DNA from: Shewanella algidipiscicola | Lineage (GTDB): Bacteria > Pseudomonadota > Gammaproteobacteria > Enterobacterales > Shewanellaceae | Length of the DNA: 64,000 nucleotides | Reading direction: 5' to 3' | Assembly: GCF_003605125.1 (NCBI RefSeq) | Contig: NZ_QPQT01000002.1 | Location: 124,001-188,000 of the forward strand | In this document: positions 35,790 to 46,653 of the stretch, in pieces | Layout: each line of letters begins with the position of its first letter | Position numbering within the stretch: position 1 is the stretch's first letter | The notes under the pieces: model-generated | What the model was told of the DNA's origin: nothing | What the model saw: only the letters and a program-made list of their open reading frames with translations | The model's database searches: none | Made by a program: the position numbers and the translations under genes

Positions 35790-37184
35790 ATGGAACAAGA
35801 CGACAAGAAGTTGTTTGTACTGGATACCAATGTGTTACTACACGAGCCTTTAGCGATTTATTCGTTTAAAGAGCATGATGTAGTTGTCCCCATGACCGTT
35901 CTGGAAGAGCTCGACCAGATCAAAGACAGAAAGCGTGATGTGAGCCGAGATGCTCGAGTCGCTATCAGGGCGCTAGAAGATATTCTCGGGGGGCAAATCA
36001 CCCCAGAACAGATAGTACAAGGGGTCGCGTTACCTAAACGCGAAGGTCATGGCGACGCCGTTGGTTCTCTCTCTATTTTCCCCGATCATCAACTGCAATC
36101 TACCCTGCTGTCGTTGCCTGGCGATAATAACGACAACCTCATCATTAACACCGCATTACACCTACAAAAACTGCATCATCCTCGAAAAGTGGTGCTGGTC
36201 ACCAAAGATATCAATATGCGTCTTAAGGCCAAAGGCGCGGGAATTATGCTGGTGGAGGATTATCGTACCGATCAGCTGATCGATGATATTCGCTTTCTCA
36301 CCAAAGGGTTTCATCAATTCGATGGTGATTTTTGGGCCCGCAAAGAGCATGTTAATACCGAAATTCAGGGGCGTCATACGGTTCATCGTGTGCCGCTTGG
36401 TGAAGTGGGGGACGAGAATTACTACGTTAATCAATATCTCATCGATGAGGAGTCTAACTTTTGTGGCCGAGTACTGTGTAATGATGGCAACGAGCTGGAG
36501 ATCCTCGATCTGGGGCGCGATCGCTTATTGCACCTCGATGCCTGGGGGATCAAACCGAAAAATATCTACCAAGGCATGGCGCTACAAGCCTTGCTCGATC
36601 CCGATATCGATCTGGTGATCTTAACCGGCCCCGCCGGTTGCGGTAAGACGCTGCTGGCCATGGCGGCGGCACTGGAGATGGTGGTCGAACGCGGTTTATA
36701 TGACAAGGTCATTGTTACCCGTAACACCCCTGAAATTGCCGAGTCGATAGGCTTTTTACCGGGCACCGAAGAGGAAAAAATGGCGCCTTGGCTTGCCGCC
36801 ATTACCGATACCCTCGAGGTGCTACATAAAAATGATGTGAACCCCAGCGGTAGCATGAACTACATCATGGATAAGGCCAATATCCAATTTAAATCGATTA
36901 ACTTTATGCGCGGACGGTCGATTCAAAATTCGGTGGTATTACTCGATGAGTGCCAAAACCTGACCGCATCACAAATTAAAACCATGATCACTCGGATGGG
37001 AGAAGGCACTAAGCTGATCTGCAGCGGTAATTTGGCTCAGATCGATTCGAACTACTTAACGGCGGTGACCTCAGGATTAACCTATATTGTGGAGCGATTT
37101 AAAAACTTTGATGGCAGTGCCAATGTCTATCTTAACGGTGTGGTGCGTTCACGTTTAGCCGAGTTTGCCGAGGAAAATTTATAA
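35790..37184 (+). CDS. PhoH family protein with N-terminal PIN domain (PhoH2 type)
   Basis: 464 residues from ATG at 35790 with GGAGG upstream. The N-terminal PIN ribonuclease domain (about 1-150) shows LFVLDTNVLLHEP and acidic residues in EELDQIKD and NLIINTALHL. The C-terminal PhoH ATPase domain has Walker A GPAGCGKT at about 280-287 and Walker B VVLLDECQN at about 382-390. PhoH2 proteins are reported as RNA helicase-ribonucleases. No antitoxin-like gene precedes it. The 455-bp gap after it (37185-37639) shows no gene. Confidence 0.93.
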   Translation: MEQDDKKLFVLDTNVLLHEPLAIYSFKEHDVVVPMTVLEELDQIKDRKRDVSRDARVAIRALEDILGGQITPEQIVQGVALPKREGHGDAVGSLSIFPDHQLQSTLLSLPGDNNDNLIINTALHLQKLHHPRKVVLVTKDINMRLKAKGAGIMLVEDYRTDQLIDDIRFLTKGFHQFDGDFWARKEHVNTEIQGRHTVHRVPLGEVGDENYYVNQYLIDEESNFCGRVLCNDGNELEILDLGRDRLLHLDAWGIKPKNIYQGMALQALLDPDIDLVILTGPAGCGKTLLAMAAALEMVVERGLYDKVIVTRNTPEIAESIGFLPGTEEEKMAPWLAAITDTLEVLHKNDVNPSGSMNYIMDKANIQFKSINFMRGRSIQNSVVLLDECQNLTASQIKTMITRMGEGTKLICSGNLAQIDSNYLTAVTSGLTYIVERFKNFDGSANVYLNGVVRSRLAEFAEENL

Positions 37185-37589
37185 TCCCAGTGATGTGAGA
37201 TATAAGGGGATTATGGTGCGCCGAGCCTGTCGACGCGCCTTATCTCTTATTGGATGAATATAAGCTCGCTTTATGGTGCCTGTTGGCTCGTCGGCGTGAA
37301 ATTGTTGTCATGATGATGTGCCTGGCCGTGTTAGCTGTTTTTGCTCGCAATGGCTGATATTGCTTTTACAAGAATGCCCGTCGTTTAGCATGTTTTAGCG
37401 GCTCTCAAGCGGGTGAGTCTTGTCGTCATCAAGCGTTAAACTTGCCTTATCGAACAACTAAGCTAGCCAGTCGTGGCGACTAATATCAGTTAATTAATTG
37501 AAATAACTAACGATATCGACTTTGGCATTCCTAGATCAGTTTGGTATTACAATGGCTTAGGTTCCTGATATTATAGGGACAATATTCAG

Positions 37590-37615
37590 TGCCATCATTG
37601 CGAACCATGATGGCA
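37590..37615 (+). promoter_or_regulatory. Leader stem-loop of the hybrid kinase gene
   Basis: TGCCATCAT (37590-37598) pairs perfectly with ATGATGGCA (37607-37615), loop of 8 nt, ending 24 nt before the kinase ATG and just upstream of its AAAGG ribosome-binding site. Confidence 0.45.
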
Positions 37616-37639
37616 TGCGTTTGTTCTTAAAGGTAATCG

Positions 37640-40600
37640 ATGAAACCGACAGAACCCGACTTACAGCTGAAGTCGCCGATCCAGAAAAATTATAATCGCG
37701 CCGTGTTTTACACCTACATAGGTGTGATTATTATGGCATTGCTGACGGCGTGGGTGTTCTTTGAGCGGCAAAAGACCCAGATGATGACCCAGCGCGAAGA
37801 GTTAGTCGAGCGTCATGTGTTGCAAATCGACCTGCTGTTAGAGTCGAGTATTCGGGCGGTAAAGAGTCTGAGAAATGTCGCGGTGGATCATCTTAAGCTC
37901 GGTGAGTTGGTGCGAACCGAGCGGCTACCTCAATATGAAAAGTTTAATGAAAGTGGCCAATTTTTTACCCTAGAACCCAGTTACGCTAAAAGCGGTAAGC
38001 CATTTACCAATATGGGACGTATTACTGGCGCGGGCTCGCTCGATGGCCGCAGCGATAAGTTTTATCAAGAGCTCGAAATGTTGTTTGAGCTTTCCTTGTC
38101 ATTCCCGGTGGCGACCGAAGCCGCCCCTAAAGCATCCTCAGTTTATTACATCTCTAAGCATCGAATGATGTCCTATTACCCTTGGCCTTCTGATGAGCTG
38201 CGCTTTCGAGATGAACTATTAAATAAACAGCAGTTTCAACTTGTTACGCCAGCAATGAACCCTCAACGCAGTGTGGCGTGGAGCCCAGGCTATGTCGAGA
38301 CCAATGGCAAGGGATTGTTAACCACAGTCGGCGTGCCGGTGTACCTCGAAGATGAGTTTATCGGCTCAATTAACTTAGACATGACGTTGTCATCACTCGA
38401 CAAGCAGATCCGCCTCTATTTTAAGATGCCGGGCACGGTAATTTTGCTCGATCAGCAAAACAATATTTTGTCGCATAGCGGTATGAATACCGACGATATC
38501 AACCGGGTATATCACATCAGCCAGAAGATCCCTTCGGCGCTACATTCGGTGCCAGAATCTGAGCTGTTTGACGCCCATGATGGCATTATGCGTAATGGGT
38601 ATTATATCCACTCGGTGGCATTGCAAAATGCGCCGTGGCGCTTATTGTACCTGCAAGATCAAAACGAGCTGTTTAAAGATTCGTGGGAAAAGTTAGAGCT
38701 GACGTTTTTGTTGGTAGTGATCGCCTTGTCGGTGCTGGTGACCATAGTGCATTGGCAGACTCGCCGCTCGTTTGTTAATCCTGCATCACGTTTATTGAGC
38801 CATCTCGAAGGCTGCTCTCAAGAGCCGCGCAAGCCGCCAGAGAAGATCACTCCGGGCTGGGAGCCTTGGTTCCAGTTGGTGAGCCGTATTTTTGAAGAGA
38901 ACCAACAATATACTCGTCACCTAGCCGAGCAAAATCGCCGTCTCGATAACTTGGTAGCGCGGCGCACGGCGCGATTGAAAGAGACCACAGAGCGGCGAGA
39001 GCGCGAGTACGCTTTACTGCGATCCTTGCTAGATTCTATTCCCGAAGCGATTGTCTTTAAAGACAAAGAAGGCAAGTACCTTGGCTGTAACAAGTCTGCC
39101 GAGCGGATGCTAGGCTATACCGAAAGTGAGATGATAGGCCAAGACTCGCAGGCAATGACCTCAAGTGAGCAGTCCATTCGTATCCGGGCCGAAGATGAAC
39201 GCGTGCTGTCGGAGCGTACGCCGCTGCGTTATCAAGAAAAAGTGGAGCTGGCGGGTAAGCCAGTACTGCTCGATACCCTTAAGATCCCCTTTTACAACCG
39301 CCGTGGTGAGCTGCTGGGGTTGATTGCCGTATGGCGCGATGTGACACGCGAATATGAATCGGCAGAGCAGCTGCGCTTATCTGAAGAGCGTTACCATCTG
39401 GCGATGGATGCGGTAGAAGATGGTCTATGGGATTGGTATTTGGACTCGGAGCAGATCATCTGTAATCCGGCTTACTATTCGATGTTAGGTTATGAAACCA
39501 ATGAGTTTCCTGCTTTAGTGTCAACCATTGACGAGTTGATCCACCCTGACGATCGCATCCGTGTCGAAGAGTATCGCAATGAGTACTTAGCCAATCCGGT
39601 TGGTGCCTACGATATTGAGTTTAGAATGCGCGGTAAGAGCGGCATGTATCACTGGGTGCTAAGCCGAGGTCGGGTAGTGGAATTCACTAGCGACAACCAA
39701 CCCAAGCGGATGGTGGGTACACACAAAGACATTACTCGTCATAAGAGCAACGAGGTGGCGCTGCTTGAAGCTAAGCAAGATGCTGAATCGGCCAACCTGT
39801 ACAAGAGTGAGTTTTTGGCCAATATGAGCCACGAGATCCGCACGCCCATGAATGCCATTATCGGCATGCTGCAATTGGCGAGCCGCACCTCATTGACACC
39901 ACAGCAGGCCGATTATCTCGATAAAGCCAGTTTCTCGGCGCAATCCTTACTGCGGATCATTAACGATATTCTTGATTTCTCTAAGATTGAGGCCGGTAAA
40001 CTTGAGTTAGAAAAGGTCGCCTTCCCGCTGGATAAGGTGCTGGATCATGCACTGGATCTCAATGCGCTCAATGCCCAAGAAAAAGGGGTCGAACTGCTGC
40101 TATACGCCCCAGTCACCGCGGGCCTCATCTTAGAGGGCGATCCGCTGCGCCTTGGGCAGGTGCTGGTGAACATGCTCAGTAATGCGGTTAAATTTACCCA
40201 AAGCGGTGAAATTGAACTGGGGTGCGAAGATGTGGGCGAGCGCGATCACCGTATCACTCTAAAGTTTTGGGTGCGCGATACGGGTATCGGCATTAGCAAA
40301 GAGCAGCAAGAGAGCTTATTTGATGCCTTTGCACAGGCCGATGGCTCGACCACGCGTAAATATGGTGGCACCGGATTGGGCTTATCGATTAGTAAACATC
40401 TGGTCTCCATGATGGGCGGTACTATGCAGGTGCAAAGTGAGCTTGGGGTAGGCAGTACCTTTAGCTTTACCATCAGCTTCGAGATCGCCGCCGAGGCGGA
40501 GGTTAAGCCTTTGGTGGTGCCAGAGGTGTTGGGTAATTTAAAAACCTTGGTGGTCGATGACAACCCGACGGCGTTACAGATCTATTCCAGCGTGCTGCGT

Positions 40601-41335
40601 GATTTCCACTTTAACGTTGAGACCGCCTCAAGCGGCGCAGAGGCCTTGTATAAGCTCGAGCGTGATCCGGTGGATCTGCTGCTAGTGGATTGGATGATGC
40701 CCGAAATGGATGGCGTGGAAGTGGTCAGAGAACTCGACATTATGGTCGCCGATGGCCGTTTACCTAAACGGCCGGTGATCATCATGATGACCGCTTATGC
40801 CTCAGATCCATTAAAAGAGGATTTGGACGAGCTTAATATTTACGCCATGCTGCAAAAGCCGTTTAAGGCATCGGCATTGTTCGATGAGATCATCGGTGCC
40901 TTCATCGATCAGCCTAAACTCGCTCCGCTGCCTGAGCCACCTAAACTGGGCAACAATCAAGCCTCAGGGGTGATCCTACTGGTGGAAGATAATTTTATTA
41001 ACCAGCAGGTGGCGACCGAATTGCTTAAGAGTGCGGGTTATGAAGTGGATGTGGCCGAAAATGGTCAGCTAGCGATAGAGCGAGTAGAGAAGCGCCGTTA
41101 TGATGCGGTGCTGATGGACATTCAGATGCCAGTGATGGATGGGTTAACCGCCACTAAGCTGCTGCGCGAGCGTTATTCGGCGCAGCAGTTACCTATTATC
41201 GCCATGACCGCCCATGCGATGTCGGGCGATCGTGAAAAAAGCTTAGCGGCAGGTATGAACGCGCATATTACTAAGCCCATCGTACTTAATGAGTTGTTCG
41301 ACACCTTAACCCATTGGATTAATCAACCGCAGTAG
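37640..41335 (+). CDS. Membrane hybrid histidine kinase with two receivers
   Basis: 1231 residues. Order: transmembrane helix (about 20-42), large periplasmic sensor domain of double-Cache type (about 45-350), second helix (about 354-373), short coiled coil, PAS (about 462-575), PAS with PAC (about 590-700), HisKA with His731 ([11 protein letters not shown]), HATPase ([11 protein letters not shown]), receiver 1 with Asp1017 (LVDWMMP) and receiver 2 with Asp1160 (LMDIQMP). No Hpt domain, so a separate phosphotransfer protein is needed or the receivers act locally. No response regulator gene is adjacent. The Cache domain suggests sensing of a small extracellular ligand. Confidence 0.95.
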   Translation: MKPTEPDLQLKSPIQKNYNRAVFYTYIGVIIMALLTAWVFFERQKTQMMTQREELVERHVLQIDLLLESSIRAVKSLRNVAVDHLKLGELVRTERLPQYEKFNESGQFFTLEPSYAKSGKPFTNMGRITGAGSLDGRSDKFYQELEMLFELSLSFPVATEAAPKASSVYYISKHRMMSYYPWPSDELRFRDELLNKQQFQLVTPAMNPQRSVAWSPGYVETNGKGLLTTVGVPVYLEDEFIGSINLDMTLSSLDKQIRLYFKMPGTVILLDQQNNILSHSGMNTDDINRVYHISQKIPSALHSVPESELFDAHDGIMRNGYYIHSVALQNAPWRLLYLQDQNELFKDSWEKLELTFLLVVIALSVLVTIVHWQTRRSFVNPASRLLSHLEGCSQEPRKPPEKITPGWEPWFQLVSRIFEENQQYTRHLAEQNRRLDNLVARRTARLKETTERREREYALLRSLLDSIPEAIVFKDKEGKYLGCNKSAERMLGYTESEMIGQDSQAMTSSEQSIRIRAEDERVLSERTPLRYQEKVELAGKPVLLDTLKIPFYNRRGELLGLIAVWRDVTREYESAEQLRLSEERYHLAMDAVEDGLWDWYLDSEQIICNPAYYSMLGYETNEFPALVSTIDELIHPDDRIRVEEYRNEYLANPVGAYDIEFRMRGKSGMYHWVLSRGRVVEFTSDNQPKRMVGTHKDITRHKSNEVALLEAKQDAESANLYKSEFLANMSHEIRTPMNAIIGMLQLASRTSLTPQQADYLDKASFSAQSLLRIINDILDFSKIEAGKLELEKVAFPLDKVLDHALDLNALNAQEKGVELLLYAPVTAGLILEGDPLRLGQVLVNMLSNAVKFTQSGEIELGCEDVGERDHRITLKFWVRDTGIGISKEQQESLFDAFAQADGSTTRKYGGTGLGLSISKHLVSMMGGTMQVQSELGVGSTFSFTISFEIAAEAEVKPLVVPEVLGNLKTLVVDDNPTALQIYSSVLRDFHFNVETASSGAEALYKLERDPVDLLLVDWMMPEMDGVEVVRELDIMVADGRLPKRPVIIMMTAYASDPLKEDLDELNIYAMLQKPFKASALFDEIIGAFIDQPKLAPLPEPPKLGNNQASGVILLVEDNFINQQVATELLKSAGYEVDVAENGQLAIERVEKRRYDAVLMDIQMPVMDGLTATKLLRERYSAQQLPIIAMTAHAMSGDREKSLAAGMNAHITKPIVLNELFDTLTHWINQPQ

Positions 41336-41420
41336 TGCCGTTAACTGCAGCTTGTTAGCTCAGCGGATAACCCATAATGGATATGCGTGCTTTGCCAGCA
41401 CGCCAACAATAGGAGATAAA

Positions 41421-43823
41421 ATGAAGCCCTCAACATTAGCGCTGGCCGTGGTATTGGCCCTAAGTCCGGCGGTCAACGTCATGGCTGCAACGGATAATAG
41501 CGCCAACTTGATCAAACAGAGTCAGGCGGCTAATGGCTTTATTAATTTCTATTATGAGCAAGATTCTGGCGAACTCTATCTCGAAGCCAACCGACTCCGT
41601 CAGCCCTTTTTACTCATTACCAGCCTGCCCCATGGTGTAGGATCCAATGACATAGGGCTAGATCGCGGCCAACTGGGCGCCACCCGTATGGTGCAGTTTG
41701 AGCGACATGGCCCCTATTTAATTTTAAAGCAGCTTAACACTGATTACCGCGCCGAGACCGAGGCTCAAGCGGAGGTGCGCGCGGTTAACGAAGCCTTTGC
41801 CGAGTCGGTGCTGTGGCGCGGCAAAGTAGTACCTGGTAAGCGTCCTTTGGTGGCGATAAACGCGCTACTGTTAAGCGATCTGCACGGCATTAGCAGCACC
41901 CTTAAAGAGACGCAGCAGGGGGATTATCGCCTCGACACTGACAAATCATTGGTGTTACCCCAAGGGGTAAAGTCATTTGAGCAAAATAGCGATGTCGATG
42001 TGTTACTCACCTTTACAGGCGCCAAGGCGGGCAGCCAAGTGGCAAAGGTGACACCCGATGCGCACCACCTGTCTATTCGTTTGCGTTACTCGTTTGTTGC
42101 CTTACCAGACAACGACTATCGCCCACGAGCCTATCATCCGATGAGCGGTTATTTGTCAGATGCTTATCTCGACTATGCGGCCGAGGTCGATAGGGATATC
42201 GTCAAGCGTCATCTGTTACGCCACCGCCTAGAGAAAAAGATCCCCGGTGATGCCCCATCGGAAGTGGTTAAACCCATCACCTATTATCTCGACCCTGGTG
42301 TGCCAGAGCCTATTCGCTCGGCGTTACTCGATGGGGCGCGTTGGTGGCAAGATGCCTTTACCGAGGCGGGCTTTATTGATGGCTTTAAGGTTGAGCTGTT
42401 ACCAGAAGATGCCGATCCGCAAGATATACGCTACAACGTGATCCAATGGGTGCACCGTGCCACGCGTGGTTGGTCGTACGGCAGCGCCATTACTGATCCG
42501 CGTACCGGTGAGATTATCAAAGGGCATGTCACACTGGGAAGCCAGCGAGTACGGCAAGATCACCTGATTGCCCGCGGACTCACCGCCGGTTGGCCTGATA
42601 GGGCTAGCGCAGAAGAAGCCAGTATGGCGCTGTCATTAGCCCGTATTCGTCAGTTAGCGGCTCATGAAGTGGGCCACACCTTGGGGCTTGACCATAACTT
42701 TGCCGCATCGACTAACGACAATGCCTCGGTTATGGATTATCCCCATCCAAAGATCACCCTCAATGGCGATAACATTGAGATTAGTCAGCCCTACGGTGAG
42801 GGAATAGGGCCGTGGGACAGGTACGCCATCGCCTATGGTTATGGCCAGTATAGTGAGCCCAATCAGGCCAGTAAGTTGGCGGCGCTGATGAGCGAGGTCG
42901 AGCGCCAAGGGCTGCGTTATATTGGTGAAGCGGATTCACGCGGTCAAAACGCCAGCAATGCCTATGCCAGCTTATGGGACAATGGTAACGATCCCGTGGC
43001 CGAGCTTAACCGTCTTGCTGCGGTGCGTAGCAAGGCGATTGAGCAATTTTCTCATCAGGCCTTGTTAGCTGGGCAGCCCTTTGGTGAGCTACGGGATGCT
43101 TTTGTGCCCATCTACCTATTAACTCGTTATCAAATTACCGCCGCAGCGAAGTTTATTGGTGGCACAGATTATCACTATGGGGCTTCTGAGCTGGGTCAAA
43201 GCTGGCATTATTTAGCCCCCGCATTGCAACAAGAAGCCTTAGACAGTCTGTTACAGACCCTAAGCATGGACGCATTGCGCGTGCCGCCCGAGGTGATAGA
43301 GCAGCTTGTGCCTAAGTCGGGCAATTACCGCGCCACGCGCGAGAGTTTCCAAGGGGCGAATGGGGTAGTGATTGATCCGATTGGTATGGCCGAGGTACTG
43401 AGCCGCCATGTGGCCCAAGCCTTGTTGTCGCCTTGGCGGCTTAATCGCGTCAGTCAGGCCTATTTGGCCGATAAAGAACAGCTATCAGTGATTAATTTGG
43501 TCGACCGATTACTGGGCGTGACCGCCTATAGCGATAGCCCATCGGGTGCCGATCTTGGTGTATGGATGCGCGTCAATGCGGTGGTCTTTGATGAGCTAAT
43601 AGCCAGTTACCATAATGAACAGACGTCACCCGAAGTGCAGGCCTTACTCAATGACCGTTTGCAATATGCACTCAAGCAGTTAAGCCGTAAGGTGAAACGC
43701 AGCAGCGATTTTGAAGCCGCGCATTTTGAATGGCTCAGGCAAGGGGTTGAGCAAGGGTTGTTAGATGCCAAGGTGAGGTTAATTAAGCAGCCGCTGAGCT
43801 TGCCGCCAGGCTCACCCATTTAA
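41421..43823 (+). CDS. Secreted zinc-dependent metalloprotease (DUF5117/DUF4953 type)
   Basis: 800 residues from ATG at 41421 with AGGAG upstream. Signal peptide cleaved near VMAA. The zinc motif HEVGHTLGLDH supplies His415, Glu416, His419 and His425, and a Met-turn-like SVMDYPHP follows about 20 residues later, so it is a metzincin-type site. The N-terminal part (FINFYYEQDSGELYLEANRL) and long C-terminal region match the DUF5117-DUF4953 protease family common in Shewanella. It starts 86 nt after the hybrid kinase gene and may be co-transcribed with it. Confidence 0.9.
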   Translation: MKPSTLALAVVLALSPAVNVMAATDNSANLIKQSQAANGFINFYYEQDSGELYLEANRLRQPFLLITSLPHGVGSNDIGLDRGQLGATRMVQFERHGPYLILKQLNTDYRAETEAQAEVRAVNEAFAESVLWRGKVVPGKRPLVAINALLLSDLHGISSTLKETQQGDYRLDTDKSLVLPQGVKSFEQNSDVDVLLTFTGAKAGSQVAKVTPDAHHLSIRLRYSFVALPDNDYRPRAYHPMSGYLSDAYLDYAAEVDRDIVKRHLLRHRLEKKIPGDAPSEVVKPITYYLDPGVPEPIRSALLDGARWWQDAFTEAGFIDGFKVELLPEDADPQDIRYNVIQWVHRATRGWSYGSAITDPRTGEIIKGHVTLGSQRVRQDHLIARGLTAGWPDRASAEEASMALSLARIRQLAAHEVGHTLGLDHNFAASTNDNASVMDYPHPKITLNGDNIEISQPYGEGIGPWDRYAIAYGYGQYSEPNQASKLAALMSEVERQGLRYIGEADSRGQNASNAYASLWDNGNDPVAELNRLAAVRSKAIEQFSHQALLAGQPFGELRDAFVPIYLLTRYQITAAAKFIGGTDYHYGASELGQSWHYLAPALQQEALDSLLQTLSMDALRVPPEVIEQLVPKSGNYRATRESFQGANGVVIDPIGMAEVLSRHVAQALLSPWRLNRVSQAYLADKEQLSVINLVDRLLGVTAYSDSPSGADLGVWMRVNAVVFDELIASYHNEQTSPEVQALLNDRLQYALKQLSRKVKRSSDFEAAHFEWLRQGVEQGLLDAKVRLIKQPLSLPPGSPI

Positions 43824-43919
43824 GGGGCTCTTACGAGGAGAGGATTGCACAGCTAAGCTTTTTCCCTGCTGGCGCAATAATTCCTTACGCTATCGAACCT
43901 GAGAAAAAGCGCTGACGGT

Positions 43920-43957
43920 CTCGCCATCTCCTTGTATCATCTAGGGTAGATGGCGAG
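43920..43957. other. Stem-loop between convergent genes
   Basis: CTCGCCATCT (43920-43929) and AGATGGCGAG (43948-43957) are perfect 10-bp arms, located between the metalloprotease and MFS genes. No T-tract on either strand. Confidence 0.5.
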
Positions 43958-43971
43958 CCGCTAATTGTGGC

Positions 43972-45141
43972 TTATCCGGCGATTGGGGTGTCACCAGTGC
44001 GAATGTTTTCCATGCTTTTGATGAGCATATAAATACAGGTGGTAATTAAACAGCCACCCAAGTAAAACACCACACCATCGGTCGCATCAGACAAGTTTGC
44101 CGCCAATACTGGGCCTAACACAGAGCCGACACTGTAGCTCAGTAACATCACTTCGGTGGCCGACACGATTTTCGCCATAGGTAACAGATCGCACGCTAAG
44201 GTGATCGCAATTGGGTAGAGCGCGAAGCTGCATGCGCCTAACACCAAGTAACTTATCACCAAAGGCACAAAGCTGCTTGCTTGTACTATCCCGAGCACAG
44301 CCGCCGCGCCGATAAGGCAAAACATCGCCATCAACAGGCTCTTACCGATCCGCGTCGACAAATAGCTCACCAACGGCTGTACTAGCATACCGCCTAAAAT
44401 GATGCTGGCCATCAAGGTGCCAGTATGTTCAGCCTGCTCAGGTTGGTTGGCAATATACATAGGCATCAAGCCATAAATGGGGCCCAGTAATAGGCCTGAT
44501 GCTAAGCAGCCCAGCATGGCCGGACGACTCAAGGATTTTATCTCTTTTAATGGCAGCTTTTGCTGATGTTGGCTCTCAGGCTGCCCAGAGGTAATTAACA
44601 AGGGCGCTAAAATAGCCAAAAACAGCAAGGCGATAACAAACAGGTACGGCGCTGCACCTGTCGTTCCGAGTGGATCTATGGCTAATTGTCCCACGGCACT
44701 ACCGCCATATAACGAGGTCATATATATGCCAAGGCGTTTGGCTCGCGCCTTAGGCGTGCTGGCCATTAATAACCATGACTCGACCACCACAAATACGCCT
44801 GCGACTGCGATACCGGCAATAAAGCGTGCCGCCAACCAAAACTCGGCGCTAGGGATCAACAGCTGGGTCATAACACTGGCGATCAATAATCCCAGAAACA
44901 GGATAAAAGCCAAGCGATGGCCAATTTTGGCCACCACGCGCTCGATACTCGTCGCGCCAATGAGCAGGCCGAGATAGAACACACTGGCTAACCAAGGGGC
45001 TAGAGCGACATCCAGTTCAAATGCCGTTAGCGACAGTGGAATTAGGCTCATTAAAAAACCCGAGGCTATAGCAAAAAAAGACAGCCCAATGACAGGTGCT
45101 GCAGGATTGTTCGATTTGCAGCTAGCAGCGCATTCTACCAT
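43972..45141 (-). CDS. MFS transporter (YcaD-like)
   Basis: 389 residues from ATG at 45141, which has GGAGG 5 nt upstream; the frame is open to 45186 but without a site. Twelve hydrophobic helices are visible. The loop between helices 2 and 3 (RVVAKIGHRLAF) and ARFIAGIAVAGVFVVVESWLL resemble the YcaD branch of the major facilitator superfamily. Substrate unknown. The gap 45142-45528 is AT-rich and holds no gene; an imperfect hairpin AGCGGCT/AGCCGCT lies at about 45487-45513. Confidence 0.88.
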   Translation of the reverse strand: MVECAASCKSNNPAAPVIGLSFFAIASGFLMSLIPLSLTAFELDVALAPWLASVFYLGLLIGATSIERVVAKIGHRLAFILFLGLLIASVMTQLLIPSAEFWLAARFIAGIAVAGVFVVVESWLLMASTPKARAKRLGIYMTSLYGGSAVGQLAIDPLGTTGAAPYLFVIALLFLAILAPLLITSGQPESQHQQKLPLKEIKSLSRPAMLGCLASGLLLGPIYGLMPMYIANQPEQAEHTGTLMASIILGGMLVQPLVSYLSTRIGKSLLMAMFCLIGAAAVLGIVQASSFVPLVISYLVLGACSFALYPIAITLACDLLPMAKIVSATEVMLLSYSVGSVLGPVLAANLSDATDGVVFYLGGCLITTCIYMLIKSMENIRTGDTPIAG

Positions 45142-45528
45142 TAGAACCTCCGAGTTTAATGTGATAAATAGCCACTTGAATGCCAATATGCTTGTTGGTG
45201 GTTATTTGTTACTGTTTAATTTGGCGGCGAATGTAGGGCGCTTCGATGACGAAGTAAAGTTAATTTTTATCAATGATGAAAATTTAACTTCAAATTGCTA
45301 TTTAGAGCAGGTTTATTGAGCGTGAAGGTCAAACGCTTTGCTATCTAATGATGTTTTATTGTTAATTTATTAATGCTTGTTTTTAGTGGTTTGCTTGCGG
45401 TATATCGCCGTAGATGGTGATAAAGAGTGTTGATAAACTCGTTTTGATGTGGATGTTGGTAGCAAAAGGTTTAAAGTGAGGGTTTAAGCGGCTTGTTGTG
45501 GTAACCAGCCGCTAAGGGAAAGGTTGAT

Positions 45529-46536
45529 TTATGCTATTTGCAGCGCCACCATTTTTAGTGGGTGGTTGCCATCAAAAGAGGGGAAGTCACTGTGGCAAGC
45601 TAACCAAGTGGCGTGGCTGATCTTACGTCCCTGTTTTTCGACGCAGCGGCTTAGGGCGTCGAACCAAGTGTGACGGTCGACTTTAGCGACATTATTACAG
45701 CACACTATGGTGCCACCACTTTTAGTGGCCAGCATGGCGGGTTTAAACAGGCTTTGATAATCGTTAATCAGATCCACAGTGCCAAAGGGGCTCTTGGCAA
45801 ACCTTGGCGGGTCGAGAAACACTAAATCAAATTGTGTTTGAGGTAATTTAGGGTAGTTAGGCAACTTCTGATTGCGTCGTCCCCCCACTGGCATCCCCGC
45901 GAGCTGACGCATGGCCGGAAAGGCATCACTTTGTACAAACTCACATACCGCTTCAACGCCATTGAGCTGGGCATTTTTACGTCCAGCGGCCAAGGCAAAC
46001 GAGGAGAAATCCACATTCATTACACGGCTGGCGCCGCCAACGGCGGCCGCAGTACCAATACCGCAAGTATAAGAAAACAGGTTTAACACGGTTTTATCTT
46101 GGCTATTGGCTTGTACATATTCACGGCCGGCGCGCATATCGAGAAACAAGAGCGGATCTTGTCCTTCGTGACGCAGCTTGCTGGTGAAATGGATACCGTT
46201 TTCCTGCATCTGTTGTTCGGTATTGGCAAAGGCTTCTAATGTGTCGTCAAGCGGGTTGAGAATCCGCGAGTTTTTGTTGGATCGGTCGTTATAGATCACC
46301 ACAAGCGGGTCAATTTGGCTTAAGGCGGCGCGGATCTGATTGAGTTCATCATCGCTTAAGGTTTGATGAAACGTTTGGATTAACCAAGCATTGCCGTAGC
46401 GGTCGATATTGAGGCCATTAATGCCCTCGACTGTGCCATGAAATACCCGAAAGCAATTGGTATTATTGATTTTTGCGTCAGCAATCAACTGCGCTCGTTG
46501 GTGTAGCGCCTTGGCTAACAAATCGTTGATTGACAT
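45529..46536 (-). CDS. Class I SAM-dependent methyltransferase, RlmI-like but lacking a PUA domain
   Basis: 335 residues from ATG at 46536 (MSINDLLAKALHQRAQL). The central VEGINGLNIDRYGNAWLIQ and the Rossmann motif VLNLFSYTCGIGTAAA, plus FDLVFLDPPRFAKSPFGTVDL, match the RlmI/RlmK group of rRNA cytosine or guanine methyltransferases. E. coli RlmI has an extra N-terminal PUA domain of about 70 residues that is absent here. The target is therefore uncertain. Divergent from the lipase-like gene. Confidence 0.85.
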   Translation of the reverse strand: MSINDLLAKALHQRAQLIADAKINNTNCFRVFHGTVEGINGLNIDRYGNAWLIQTFHQTLSDDELNQIRAALSQIDPLVVIYNDRSNKNSRILNPLDDTLEAFANTEQQMQENGIHFTSKLRHEGQDPLLFLDMRAGREYVQANSQDKTVLNLFSYTCGIGTAAAVGGASRVMNVDFSSFALAAGRKNAQLNGVEAVCEFVQSDAFPAMRQLAGMPVGGRRNQKLPNYPKLPQTQFDLVFLDPPRFAKSPFGTVDLINDYQSLFKPAMLATKSGGTIVCCNNVAKVDRHTWFDALSRCVEKQGRKISHATWLACHSDFPSFDGNHPLKMVALQIA

Positions 46537-46653
46537 AGCTTGGAGATCCGTATTCGATGATATGCTTGAGCAAAGCGGCAATGATAGCAAATATCGCGAA
46601 TAAGCGGGCGATAATCTTATCGTCAAGGCAAGGCTATGACGTAGGAGGTAGTA

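Noticed and set aside
35790..37184. VapBC-like toxin-antitoxin pair at the PIN-PhoH gene
   Set aside because: No antitoxin-like small gene precedes the ATG; the upstream 380 bp hold no coding frame.
45089..45319. Short plus-strand frame around the MFS gene start
   Set aside because: Lacks a ribosome-binding site, and much of it lies across the MFS start region; no features.
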